A DNA stretch of 64,000 nucleotides, from the NCBI GenBank assembly GCA_016235165.1, contig JACRLX010000020.1, forward strand, positions 1-64,000, written 5' to 3'. The DNA comes from Rhodocyclales bacterium. Lineage in GTDB: Bacteria; Pseudomonadota; Gammaproteobacteria; Burkholderiales; Rhodocyclaceae. Made by a program: the position numbers and the translations under genes. The notes beneath the pieces were generated by a model. It did not search any database, was not told the DNA's origin, and worked only from the letters and a program-made list of their open reading frames with translations. Positions 56,122-64,000 of this stretch are shown one piece after another (position 1 is the first letter of the stretch; the number at the start of each line of letters is the position of its first letter).

Positions 56122-56607
56122 ATGGCAACCGAAAAACTCTTGGAGTGGAGTGACAGTTACAAAGTAGGCATCCAGGAAGTCGACGAGCAGCACAAGGAGC
56201 TGGTGGGCATGCTCAACGCGCTCCATCAGGCGATTGTCGAACGTCACGCCAAGGAAGCCTCGCGCAAGATCCTCGACCAGCTGGCGGACTACACGCGCAC
56301 CCACTTCCTGCTGGAGGAAAGCCTGATGCGCGTCACCCACTATCCGGGGTTCGAGGCCCACAAGCAGCAGCACGAAGAGTTGATCCGCCAGGTCATCGAC
56401 CTGCAACACAAGCTCGACAGCGGCGGCGCCACCATCACCTTCGAGCTACTCCACTTCCTCAAGGTCTGGCTGGCCCAGCACATCAACGAAACCGACAAGC
56501 GATTCGGCGCGTTTTTCAATCAGAACACCAACCTCCAGACGTATTCGAACTGGTCCGAGGAAGTCAGCACGACCATGAAGAAAAAGGCCTGGTGGAAGTT
56601 CTGGTAA
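56122..56607 (+). CDS. Bacteriohemerythrin
   Basis: 161-residue di-iron O2-binding protein. Ligands are visible in EQHKELVGMLN, HFLLEESLM, HKQQHEEL and QHINETDKRF. A lysine/tryptophan-rich tail (MKKKAWWKFW) extends past the fold and may bind membrane. The ATG at 56122 has a strong AGGAGAGGAAA ribosome site; longer in-frame starts were rejected. It is divergent from the hyb operon and might buffer O2 near an O2-sensitive enzyme. Confidence 0.88.
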   Translation: MATEKLLEWSDSYKVGIQEVDEQHKELVGMLNALHQAIVERHAKEASRKILDQLADYTRTHFLLEESLMRVTHYPGFEAHKQQHEELIRQVIDLQHKLDSGGATITFELLHFLKVWLAQHINETDKRFGAFFNQNTNLQTYSNWSEEVSTTMKKKAWWKFW

Positions 56608-56622
56608 ACGCGACGACACGAC

Positions 56623-56642
56623 GACGCCGGCCGCCCGGCGTC
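56623..56642. terminator. Hairpin between convergent genes
   Basis: Perfect 8-bp stem GACGCCGG/CCGGCGTC with a CCGC loop, between the hemerythrin stop (56607) and the GGDEF-EAL stop (56651). No T-run follows, so it is at best a weak intrinsic terminator for both genes. Confidence 0.4.
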
Positions 56643-56650
56643 TACCGGCG

Positions 56651-59530
56651 TCACCTTCTAGCATAGCCGAGGAAATCAGCCGGCCACAGGGGGTGGCTGT
56701 AAAAATTACCCTGGATCTCGTTGCAACCGGCCCGGCGGATGAAGTCCAGCTGATCCCGTTCTTCGACCCCTTCGGCGATGGCGCGCATGTTCAGCGAGTT
56801 GGCGATGCCGATCACGGCGCGGGTCATGGCCGCGCCCTCTTCGTTGACGCAGCAGTCGGTGACGAAGCCGCGGTCGATCTTCAGCTTGTCGACGCGAAAG
56901 CGCTTGAGGTAGGCCAGGCTGGAATAGCCGGTGCCGAAGTCGTCGATGGCCACCGAGGCGCCGATGGCCTTGAGCCCCCGGATCACCTCCTGCATCAGCA
57001 TGCTGTCCTCGATCAGGATCGACTCGGTGAGCTCCACCTGGATGCAGCTTGGCTCGATTCCCGCGTCCCGCGTCGCGCGCTCCAGGGTATCGACGATGTC
57101 CGAACGATAGATCTGCACGCCGGAAACATTGACGGCGATCTGGCTTTCAAGCCCTTCGCGCCGCCAGCGCGCCACCTGCTCGCAGGCCTCGGCAACAACC
57201 CAGTCGCCTAGCTGGACGATGAGGCCGTTTTCCTCGGCGATCGGAATGAATTCGATCGGCAGAATGGGACTGGCACCGGCCGGGTGCCAGCGCAACAAGG
57301 CCTCGGCGCCGAAAACCTTCCCGCTATCGGCATAGACCTGGGGCTGGTAGGCCAGGCGGAACTCGCGCGTCGCCATCGCGCCGCGCATCCGGTTGGCGAG
57401 ATCGAGCCGGCGTCGCGCCAACTCGTCCATCGACTGATGAAAGAAGCTGAAGGTGCCCCGCGCATGCTCTTTCGAGGCATACATCGCCGTGTCCGCCTTC
57501 TGCATCAGAAGGTCGAAGTCCTCGCCATCGCGCGGCGCCGTGGCGATACCGATCGAGACCGAGGTATTCAGCACGTGCTCGCCGAGTTCGAAGGGCCTGG
57601 CAATCGAATCGATGATCTTTTCCGCAACCTTCGCCGCCGCGTCGGAGCCGTCGATGTTGCGCAGGATCAGGATGAACTCGTCGCCGCCCTGGCGGCTGAG
57701 CGTGTCGGATTCGCGCAGGATGGCTTTCAGGCGGCGTACCACGGCCACCAGCAACTCGTCCCCGACGCGATGTCCGAGCGAATCGTTGATGCGCTTGAAG
57801 TAGTCGAGGTCGAGGAACATGAAGGCCACCGCGCCGCCCCAGCGTCGCAGATGGTCGATAGCACCGTTGAAACGGTCGCGCAGCAATACCCGGTTGGGCA
57901 GGCCGGTCAGGGTATCGTGATGCGCCAGGTACTGGATGCGCTCCTGCGCCTGTTTGCGTTCCGAGATGTCGGAAAACGAACCGATGTAATTCGCCACTCG
58001 ACCTTCATCGTCGCGCACCGTCGAGATCGCCAGCCATTTGGGATACACCTCGCCGTTCTTGCGCCTGTCCCAGACTTCCCCATCCCAGGAGCCGCCTGCG
58101 GCAAGTGCCCGCCACATTTCGTGGAAGAAGGCCGCATCGTGGCGATCCGACTTCATCATGCTTGGCGAATGCCCGAGCACCTCTTCCCGCGCATACCCGG
58201 TAATTCTGCAAAACGCCTGGTTTACATTGACGATGACACCGGCCGGGTCGGTAATCATCAGGGCTTCCGAGGCATGGGCGAAAACGCGTTCCGCGAGCGC
58301 CAGCCGCGCCTGCTGTTGCACGCGCTCGGTGATGTCGGTGTACACCCAGATCGTTCCCTCGCTGACCCGTGCCTGGTCGATCGGCCGCCCGGTGAGCATG
58401 ATCCAGATCGAGGAGCCGTCCCGCCGGCGCATTTCATGTTCCGCCTGTGCCGATCCCGAGGCTTCGAGATCCGCGTACATGGCGCCCACCTGCATCCATT
58501 GCTGATCGGTGGCATACAGTCCGCGCGTCGAGCGGCCCTCCAGATCCGCCGGACCGTCGAAGCCGAACATGTCCGCCATGCGCCGGTTGCAGCTGACGAT
58601 GACGCGCTGCCGCACCCAGATGATGCCGACATGGGCGTTATCAAAAATCAGCCGCTGCTCGGCCAGCAGTCGCGCCAGTTCCGCCTCTGCCCGCTTGCGC
58701 TCGGTGATATCGGTATAGGAGGTGACGAAACCGCCGTCGGGCAGGGGTGTGCCGCGCACTTCGAGCACGGAACCGTCCGGTCGCGAACGTTCGAAGCAGT
58801 GAGGCTCCTGGCACCTGGCAAGATCCATCGCCGCCGCCACATAGGCATCGACATCGACAGCGCCATACTCGCCGCGCTCGGCGTTGAAGCGTATCAGGCG
58901 TTCCAGGGGCACCGGCGTTTCGGCAAACAGTTCGGGCGGGAAATCCAGCGTGCGTCGGCAGCGCTCGTTGTAGCGGACGATGTTCATCGCCGCATCTAAC
59001 ACTGCAATCCCGCTCGGGAAGTGCTCGATGATGGTGTTCTGGATGCCGTGCTCGCGTTCCAGGGCCGCGTCGGCGCGACGGCGCGCCGAGACGTCCTGAA
59101 GCATTTCGATGGCGCCAACGACGGACCCGGCGGCGTCGCGCAAGGGCGCCGCCGTGAAATACAGCCAGGTGCCCCGCGCCCCCATTTCAGGAAAGAAGTC
59201 CTCGGCTTCGTAACAGCCGGGAATCAGTTGCGAACGACGGTATTTGTCGCGATAGTAGGTGTCGATTCCGGTATCGAGTTCACCGGAAACCACCAGATCC
59301 GCCATGACCGGGCGTGGCTTCGGATAAAACGGCAGCCATTGGTCGCGCGTGCCCACCATGCGGGAAGCCGGATGGCCGAGGATGACTTCGCAGGCCCGGT
59401 TCCAGTGCGTGATGCGGTGCGCGACATCGATTACGAAAGTGGGCACGGGTAGCGCCGCAAGGATGTCGCCGATCCGCTCGATCGAGATCGACGCCGCCTC
59501 CGAAGACGCCTGCGGGTGGCCGAACTGCAT
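56651..59530 (-). CDS. PAS4-GGDEF-EAL cyclic-di-GMP protein
   Basis: 959-residue cytoplasmic protein with four PAS domains (about residues 15-150, 160-280, 290-405 and 415-530). Then a GGDEF domain (RQGGDEFILIL, intact) and an EAL domain (GAEALLRWHP, DDFGTGYSSLAYL, intact). No membrane helix is seen. It should make and/or break down cyclic di-GMP in response to a PAS-bound cue such as redox state or O2; ligand unknown. It is convergent with the hemerythrin gene. A strong 11-bp hairpin (59550-59576) lies just upstream of its start. Confidence 0.9.
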   Translation of the reverse strand: MQFGHPQASSEAASISIERIGDILAALPVPTFVIDVAHRITHWNRACEVILGHPASRMVGTRDQWLPFYPKPRPVMADLVVSGELDTGIDTYYRDKYRRSQLIPGCYEAEDFFPEMGARGTWLYFTAAPLRDAAGSVVGAIEMLQDVSARRRADAALEREHGIQNTIIEHFPSGIAVLDAAMNIVRYNERCRRTLDFPPELFAETPVPLERLIRFNAERGEYGAVDVDAYVAAAMDLARCQEPHCFERSRPDGSVLEVRGTPLPDGGFVTSYTDITERKRAEAELARLLAEQRLIFDNAHVGIIWVRQRVIVSCNRRMADMFGFDGPADLEGRSTRGLYATDQQWMQVGAMYADLEASGSAQAEHEMRRRDGSSIWIMLTGRPIDQARVSEGTIWVYTDITERVQQQARLALAERVFAHASEALMITDPAGVIVNVNQAFCRITGYAREEVLGHSPSMMKSDRHDAAFFHEMWRALAAGGSWDGEVWDRRKNGEVYPKWLAISTVRDDEGRVANYIGSFSDISERKQAQERIQYLAHHDTLTGLPNRVLLRDRFNGAIDHLRRWGGAVAFMFLDLDYFKRINDSLGHRVGDELLVAVVRRLKAILRESDTLSRQGGDEFILILRNIDGSDAAAKVAEKIIDSIARPFELGEHVLNTSVSIGIATAPRDGEDFDLLMQKADTAMYASKEHARGTFSFFHQSMDELARRRLDLANRMRGAMATREFRLAYQPQVYADSGKVFGAEALLRWHPAGASPILPIEFIPIAEENGLIVQLGDWVVAEACEQVARWRREGLESQIAVNVSGVQIYRSDIVDTLERATRDAGIEPSCIQVELTESILIEDSMLMQEVIRGLKAIGASVAIDDFGTGYSSLAYLKRFRVDKLKIDRGFVTDCCVNEEGAAMTRAVIGIANSLNMRAIAEGVEERDQLDFIRRAGCNEIQGNFYSHPLWPADFLGYARR

Positions 59531-59635
59531 ACCCTAGCCTCCTCCCGATGGTATCGCCGTGCGCGACGGCGATACCCCGTTTGCATCTGCTGCCAGCGAT
59601 GGTACTACAGGTGCATTGAAATTAAATGAACTACG

Positions 59636-60292
59636 TCACGCTGCCTTGAAGGTATCAAGCTTGATGCCTTCGCGGGCCATGGCCGAGGCCACCGGAGCCT
59701 GGTCCGCAACACGCTCGACATAGGCCTGGTAGGCCGGCATGGAGGCCGGATCGATGCCGGCGAAACCGCCCCAGCGCATGAAGGTCAGCGCATAGAAATC
59801 GACGAAGGACAGCTTGTCGCCGAGCAACCAGGGCGAGGCATGCGCGACCATGGACTGGATGCGCTCCATGTGCTCGCGGAACTTGCCGACCGCCAGTTGG
59901 CGGACATCGGCCTGGGCCGCCTCGCCCTCGGCAAAATTGGCCGGCCTGAAAACGTGGGTGAAGGTGGGATGCACGGAATTGTTCATCCAGGCCAGCGTCG
60001 ACATGGCTTGTGCCCGTTCCCATGTCCCGGTCGGCAACAGTCCGGCCGGGGAGAAGCGCCGGTCGAGGTAGTCGCAGATGGCGATGATCTGGGTCAGCGG
60101 CTTGCCATCCTCGACCAGCACCGGCACCAGGCCGAGAGGGTTCATCGCCAGATATTCCGGTGTGCGCTGCTCGCCCTTGTGCAGCTTGACGCTTTGCGTC
60201 TCGAAATCGGTGCCGGTGGCGGCCTTGATCACTTCCAGCGCGGCGTGCGGGACGAAGGAACAGGCACCGGGGCCGTAGTAAAGCTTCATCAT
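59636..60292 (-). CDS. Glutathione S-transferase family protein
   Basis: 218 residues. The N-terminal thioredoxin-fold part is MMKLYYGPGACSFVPHAAL (catalytic Ser/Cys region) through NPLGLVPVLVEDGKPLTQIIAICDYLD. The C-terminal helical domain has PWLLGDKLSFVDFYALTFMRW. This resembles bacterial beta-class enzymes. The start at 60292 has AGGAGAACAAG upstream. Substrate unknown. Confidence 0.88.
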   Translation of the reverse strand: MMKLYYGPGACSFVPHAALEVIKAATGTDFETQSVKLHKGEQRTPEYLAMNPLGLVPVLVEDGKPLTQIIAICDYLDRRFSPAGLLPTGTWERAQAMSTLAWMNNSVHPTFTHVFRPANFAEGEAAQADVRQLAVGKFREHMERIQSMVAHASPWLLGDKLSFVDFYALTFMRWGGFAGIDPASMPAYQAYVERVADQAPVASAMAREGIKLDTFKAA

Positions 60293-60347
60293 CTTGTTCT
60301 CCTCTGTATTGGGGGTACTCAACATTGCATTCTCGCACGAGGCAGGT

Positions 60348-63300
60348 TCAGGCCAGCGGCTGGAACAGCACGTCGAGATCGCTGGCGGTGAGCAGGTTGC
60401 CTCCCGCCGCCGTGCCGGCGCCCTGGCGCATCAGTTGGTCGGCCAGGCCGCGCTTGCGGTCCTGCAGGGCAAGGATTTTCTCCTCCACCGTGCCCTGGGT
60501 CATCAGCTTGTATACGAACACCGGCTTGTCCTGGCCGATGCGGTGCGCGCGCGCGGTGGCCTGCTCCTCGACCGCCGGGTTCCACCAGGGATCGTAGTGG
60601 ATCACGGTGTCGGCGGCGGTCAGGTTGAGGCCGGTGCCACCGGCCTTGAGACTTATCAGGAACAGCGGCACGCGGCCTTTCTGGAAATCGTCGATCGGCG
60701 TCTCGCGGTCGCGGGTCTGGCCGGTGAGCTTGACGTAGGGAATGACGAGCTTTTCCAGTTCGGCCTCGATCAGCGCCAGCATCGAGGTGAATTGCGAAAA
60801 CAGCAAGACCTTGCGCCCTTCGTCGAGCAATTCGACCAGCATTTCCATCAGCGTCGCCAGCTTGGCCGAATGCGCATGCCCCTTGCGCACCAGCGCCTCG
60901 GCGGCGGGCAGGCGCACCAGGCGCGGATCGCAGCAGATCTGGCGCAGCTTGAGCAGGGCATCGAAGATCATGATCTGGCTGCGCCCCACGCCCTGCTCCA
61001 CCAGCGCGTGGCGCAGCTTGCGGTCGAAGGCGACGCGCAGCGATTCGTAGAGGTCGCGCTGGCCGCCCTCGATCTCGACCCAGCGCACCATCTCGGTTCG
61101 TGGCGGCAGGTCGTTCAGAACCTGCTCCTTGGTCCGCCGCAGCAGGAAGGGGCGCACGCGCTCGCTGAGCCGATTGCGCGTTTCCTCATCGCCGAGTTTT
61201 TCGATCGGCGTCCGATACACCTGCGTGAAGCGCTTGCCATTGCCCAGCAGGCCCGGCATCAGGTAATCGAACTGGGCCCAGAGTTCGCCGAGGTGGTTTT
61301 CCAGCGGCGTACCTGTCAGCGAAAGGCGATGGCGCGACTTGAGCAGGCGCGCCACCTGGTGCGATTGCGCCTTGGGATTCTTGATGAACTGGGCCTCATC
61401 CATCACCAGCAGGTGCCAGTCCTGCGCCAGCAGGGTCTCGCGGTCGCGCACCAGCAGCGGGTAGGTGGTCAGCACCAGGTCGGCGGCGGCTATCTCGCTG
61501 AACAGTTCCGCCCTGTCCTTGCCGTGCAGGGTCAGCACCTTCAGGCCAGGCGTGAATTGCGCGGCCTCGTTGCGCCAGTTGGCCATCAGGCTGGTGGTCG
61601 CCACCACCAGACTGGGGCGGTCGGCACGACCTGAGGTCTTTTCCAGATGCAGGTGGGCCAGGGTCTGAACCGTCTTGCCGAGCCCCATGTCATCGGCAAG
61701 AATGCCGGCGAGGCCGTACTCGCGCAGGAATTGCAGCCAGTCGAGGCCGTCCTGCTGGTAAGGCCGCAAGGTTGCCAGGAATCCGGGGGCCGGCGGCCGA
61801 TGTTCGATGCCGCGAAAGTCGCGCAGGCGGTGGCCCAGTTGCCGCAGTTCCTCGCCACCGATCCATTGTGTCGGCAGCGCATCGAGTCCGGCCAGCGTCG
61901 CGGCGTGATGGCGGGCCAGGCGCGGCCGTTCGTCATCGAGGAACTCCAGCAAGGGCAACAGCCATGCCTTGAGCCGCCCGGCCGGCACCGGCAGGATGCG
62001 GCGCTCGTCGATGGCGACCGGGAAGTTCTGCGTGTCGTCCAGTCCGCGCACCATGCCGGCCAGGTCCGGTTCCTCGCGCAGCAGGCGCAACAAGGGTGCG
62101 ACGAGGCTGACGCGCTCGCCACCCACGCGCACGCCGAGATCGAGGTCGAACCAGTCGCTGCCGACACTCTCCTCGACCGCCACGAACCAGTCCTCGGCCT
62201 GGGCAATGCTGTAGGGAAAGTCCTCGGCAAACTCGATCGTGACACCCTCGGCTTCAAGCGCGGGAACCCCCTCGTTGAGGAAATCCAGCCAGCCGACGAC
62301 ATCGTTACGCCGCGGCAGCAAGGCCTCCTGGGCGTCCTCCGCGACCAGTTGCGGGCCATAGTGGTGGCCCCAGCTTTGCAGTCCCGCTGCATACATCAGG
62401 TGCCAGCCGCGTGCCTCGGCCTCGACGTCGCGTTGCAGAGTCTGCCAGCGGTCGCCAATGCGCTGGCGCAAAAATGGCGGGGCCGCCTGCACCGCCGCCA
62501 CGCTGACGCCGTCGGGATAATCGAACCAGGGGCGGATCAGCGCCATGCGTTCCTCCAGGCGTGCACCGCCGGAATGGCGGAACCCGCCGCGCGTCAGCAC
62601 CAGGCGCAGCACCGGCGTGCCGGCGGGCACGGCGTCGGGCATCTGCGGCAGCGGCAGGAAGGACTCCTGTTCGCCCAGCAGGCGCGGCAGCTGTTGCCGC
62701 ACCAGGAGGACATCGGCCTCGTTGAGCGGTGGCGTGCGCAGGAGCTGGTCGACGATTTGCGGTGCAACTGCGCTATGCAGTTCGCCGAGCTGGCCGTCGG
62801 CGGGGTCGAGGTAGAACGCGGGCTGGGTGGCCACCACCTCGAAGTTTTCGGGCAGGTCGAGGCGCAGCCGCTGGCGCCCCTGCGCATCATGCGTCCAGTG
62901 CCAGACCGCCGCGCGCGACGGCCCTGCCCGCAGGGAGGTTTCGACCAGCCCGTCGAGATGCAACCTGCCGGTGGCCAAGGCCAGCCGCAGCAACAGGGCG
63001 CCGGTTTCACCCGTCAGATCTACGGCATCGCTGTAGAAATAGCCGCCGCCGCTTTGCAGCGCGAGGAACAGGCGCAAGGGCGCGATGTCGGCATCGGTAA
63101 CCAGGCTGCGATGCGTGCGGCTGCCGGCAAGGTCGTAGGGCTGCGGCCGGTAGGCGGTCGGCTTGCCGTAGCCGCCACGTTTCAGCGGCCGGCTGCGCGC
63201 AACGCGCAGGTTGGGCGGGTCGCCCGGATGCAGCAGGTAGACCACGCGCGCCGCGTCATCCTTGTCGCGCGCGGGCGGGGCGATGCGGTCGCCCAGCTCG

Positions 63301-63701
63301 CGCAGCCATTCGCGGGCCGCAACGCCGGGAACCGGGAATTCGGCATCGGCCGGCAGCGCGATGCCGCCGGCCCGCTCGCGAAGGGTACCGAGCTTGTCGA
63401 GGGTCAGCAGCACCGCAACCACATGCTTGCAGTCCTCCTCGACCGGACACATGCAGACGCCCTCGATATCGCTGATCTCGCCCTGACGATCCCGGTTCAG
63501 CCAGAGGGCAACGCCGTAGGGCTCCGCCAAGCTCCCCTGCACCAGCGCCTCGACGTGGATCTCGCCGGGCTGTTCGCGCACCGACTTGATGGTCACCCGT
63601 TCTTCGGCCGCGTAGTTGCGGCCTCGCTGCAAGGTTACCGCGCTGAAATTACCCCCCGCAATATCGAGCAGGCGGCTGGCGGAGGTGGAAGTTCGAGGCA
63701 T
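60348..63701 (-). CDS. SWIM/SNF2-family DNA helicase (HepA-like)
   Basis: 1117-residue SNF2 ATPase. The N-terminal SWIM finger is CMCPVEEDCKHV (about residues 83-94). The helicase core has motif I GILADDMGLGKTVQTL, motif II MDEAQFIKN and motif III SLTGTPLENHLGELW. The second lobe has LLFSQFTSML, FLISLKAGGTGLNLTAAD and ARAHRIGQDKPVFVYKL. Such proteins remodel DNA- or RNA polymerase-bound complexes; the precise role is unknown. It lies 55 bp downstream of the region before the transferase gene on the same strand. Repeat copy 11 is about 90 bp upstream of its ATG. Confidence 0.92.
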   Translation of the reverse strand: MPRTSTSASRLLDIAGGNFSAVTLQRGRNYAAEERVTIKSVREQPGEIHVEALVQGSLAEPYGVALWLNRDRQGEISDIEGVCMCPVEEDCKHVVAVLLTLDKLGTLRERAGGIALPADAEFPVPGVAAREWLRELGDRIAPPARDKDDAARVVYLLHPGDPPNLRVARSRPLKRGGYGKPTAYRPQPYDLAGSRTHRSLVTDADIAPLRLFLALQSGGGYFYSDAVDLTGETGALLLRLALATGRLHLDGLVETSLRAGPSRAAVWHWTHDAQGRQRLRLDLPENFEVVATQPAFYLDPADGQLGELHSAVAPQIVDQLLRTPPLNEADVLLVRQQLPRLLGEQESFLPLPQMPDAVPAGTPVLRLVLTRGGFRHSGGARLEERMALIRPWFDYPDGVSVAAVQAAPPFLRQRIGDRWQTLQRDVEAEARGWHLMYAAGLQSWGHHYGPQLVAEDAQEALLPRRNDVVGWLDFLNEGVPALEAEGVTIEFAEDFPYSIAQAEDWFVAVEESVGSDWFDLDLGVRVGGERVSLVAPLLRLLREEPDLAGMVRGLDDTQNFPVAIDERRILPVPAGRLKAWLLPLLEFLDDERPRLARHHAATLAGLDALPTQWIGGEELRQLGHRLRDFRGIEHRPPAPGFLATLRPYQQDGLDWLQFLREYGLAGILADDMGLGKTVQTLAHLHLEKTSGRADRPSLVVATTSLMANWRNEAAQFTPGLKVLTLHGKDRAELFSEIAAADLVLTTYPLLVRDRETLLAQDWHLLVMDEAQFIKNPKAQSHQVARLLKSRHRLSLTGTPLENHLGELWAQFDYLMPGLLGNGKRFTQVYRTPIEKLGDEETRNRLSERVRPFLLRRTKEQVLNDLPPRTEMVRWVEIEGGQRDLYESLRVAFDRKLRHALVEQGVGRSQIMIFDALLKLRQICCDPRLVRLPAAEALVRKGHAHSAKLATLMEMLVELLDEGRKVLLFSQFTSMLALIEAELEKLVIPYVKLTGQTRDRETPIDDFQKGRVPLFLISLKAGGTGLNLTAADTVIHYDPWWNPAVEEQATARAHRIGQDKPVFVYKLMTQGTVEEKILALQDRKRGLADQLMRQGAGTAAGGNLLTASDLDVLFQPLA

Positions 63702-63791
63702 GCGAGCGTACTTTGGGCAAAGGGGTCGAAGTTAGCACAAGCGACCGCGTCTGTCGCCGTTGGCGATGTCGGCCAGACGAGCGGGAAAAGG

Positions 63792-63819
63792 AAATCGCCG
63801 TCTCGCCAGCGCCGACTTT
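63792..63819 (-). repeat. Dispersed 27-bp repeat, copy 11 (intergenic)
   Basis: Minus strand begins AAAGTCGGCGCTGGCGAGAC and continues GGCGATTT. It lies upstream of the SNF2 helicase gene. Confidence 0.8.
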
Positions 63820-64000
63820 CGGTAATGCAGCACCCGGCAGGAAAACGCTCAAGGTGATTAGCCGGTAACCGACCTGAAACCGATGGATATCTCCAGGGCA
63901 CTGATTTTGAAGGTTTAATTATCCAGGAAAACAAGGCATGGAACTTGTATGAGGAATCGCCTAGACTTCATACACCTGTTTTCGAGGCCCCCGCGATGGA

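Noticed and set aside
59550-59576. Perfect 11-bp stem hairpin considered as a terminator of the glutathione transferase gene
   Set aside because: It has no following T-run on either strand and lies 60 bp or more past the stop. It may be regulatory for the downstream GGDEF-EAL gene but cannot be assigned.
63996-64000. ATG at the right edge as the start of a new gene
   Set aside because: Only five bases are visible and there is no clear ribosome site.

Overview
This is a high-GC proteobacterial chromosome segment. It carries a nearly complete hydrogen-oxidation locus whose gene order follows the hox/hyp locus of Cupriavidus necator. Family content (HoxKGZ, HoxBC, HoxX, HybOABC, bacteriohemerythrins, many PAS/GGDEF/EAL proteins) points to a facultatively H2-oxidising betaproteobacterium, possibly Rhodocyclales. 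The taxon is inferred; no rRNA or tRNA gene was seen.

Layout. 0.1-9.1 kb: PAS histidine kinase, a divergent PAS protein plus hybrid kinase pair, and a FAD dehydrogenase. 9.1-11.4 kb (minus): hoxJ-hoxV, the detached tail of the hydrogenase locus. 11.6-14.7 kb: a PhnD/PAS/GGDEF/EAL/CZB protein. 14.9-19.4 kb (minus): a foreign-looking trio (SWIM protein, AlbA_2/COG2865 protein, NucS-like nuclease-domain protein) lying between hoxC and hoxJ. 19.5-37.3 kb (minus): hoxK-G-Z-M-L-O-Q-R-T, hypA-B-F-C-D-E, hoxX-A-B-C. 37.5-40 kb: small antitoxin-like and toxin genes with remnants. 40.2-44.35 kb: a 1383-residue STAND NTPase with an Mrr-type nuclease domain, a likely anti-phage gene. 45-47.2 kb: membrane protein, hemerythrin, RES/Xre toxin-antitoxin. 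47.3-55.5 kb (minus): hybO-A-B-C-D-G-E followed by a ThDP enzyme. 56-63.7 kb: second hemerythrin, PAS-GGDEF-EAL protein, glutathione transferase, SNF2 helicase.

How it works together. HoxBC (H2 sensor), HoxJ (kinase) and HoxA (NtrC-type activator) should control sigma-54 promoters. A near-consensus -24/-12 site with a perfect IHF site lies upstream of hoxK, and a weaker -24/-12 candidate lies upstream of hybO. HoxK has the six-cysteine proximal-cluster pattern of O2-tolerant hydrogenases. HybO has the ordinary pattern of O2-sensitive ones. HypABCDEF and HoxX supply the Ni-Fe(CN)2CO site to all three enzymes; HoxM and HybD process the two large subunits. HypF is present only as its C-terminal domain, so a full-length copy is expected elsewhere.

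Most unusual: a short dispersed repeat (about 27 bp, core AAAGTCGGCGCYRGCGAYAC then GGCGAT) occurs at least ten times. Six copies lie inside genes, all in sense orientation and all read in one frame as K/E-V-G-A-x-D/G-T. A second, larger two-hairpin repeat of roughly 265-335 bp occurs twice, each time just upstream of a hypC-family gene (hypC and hoxL).
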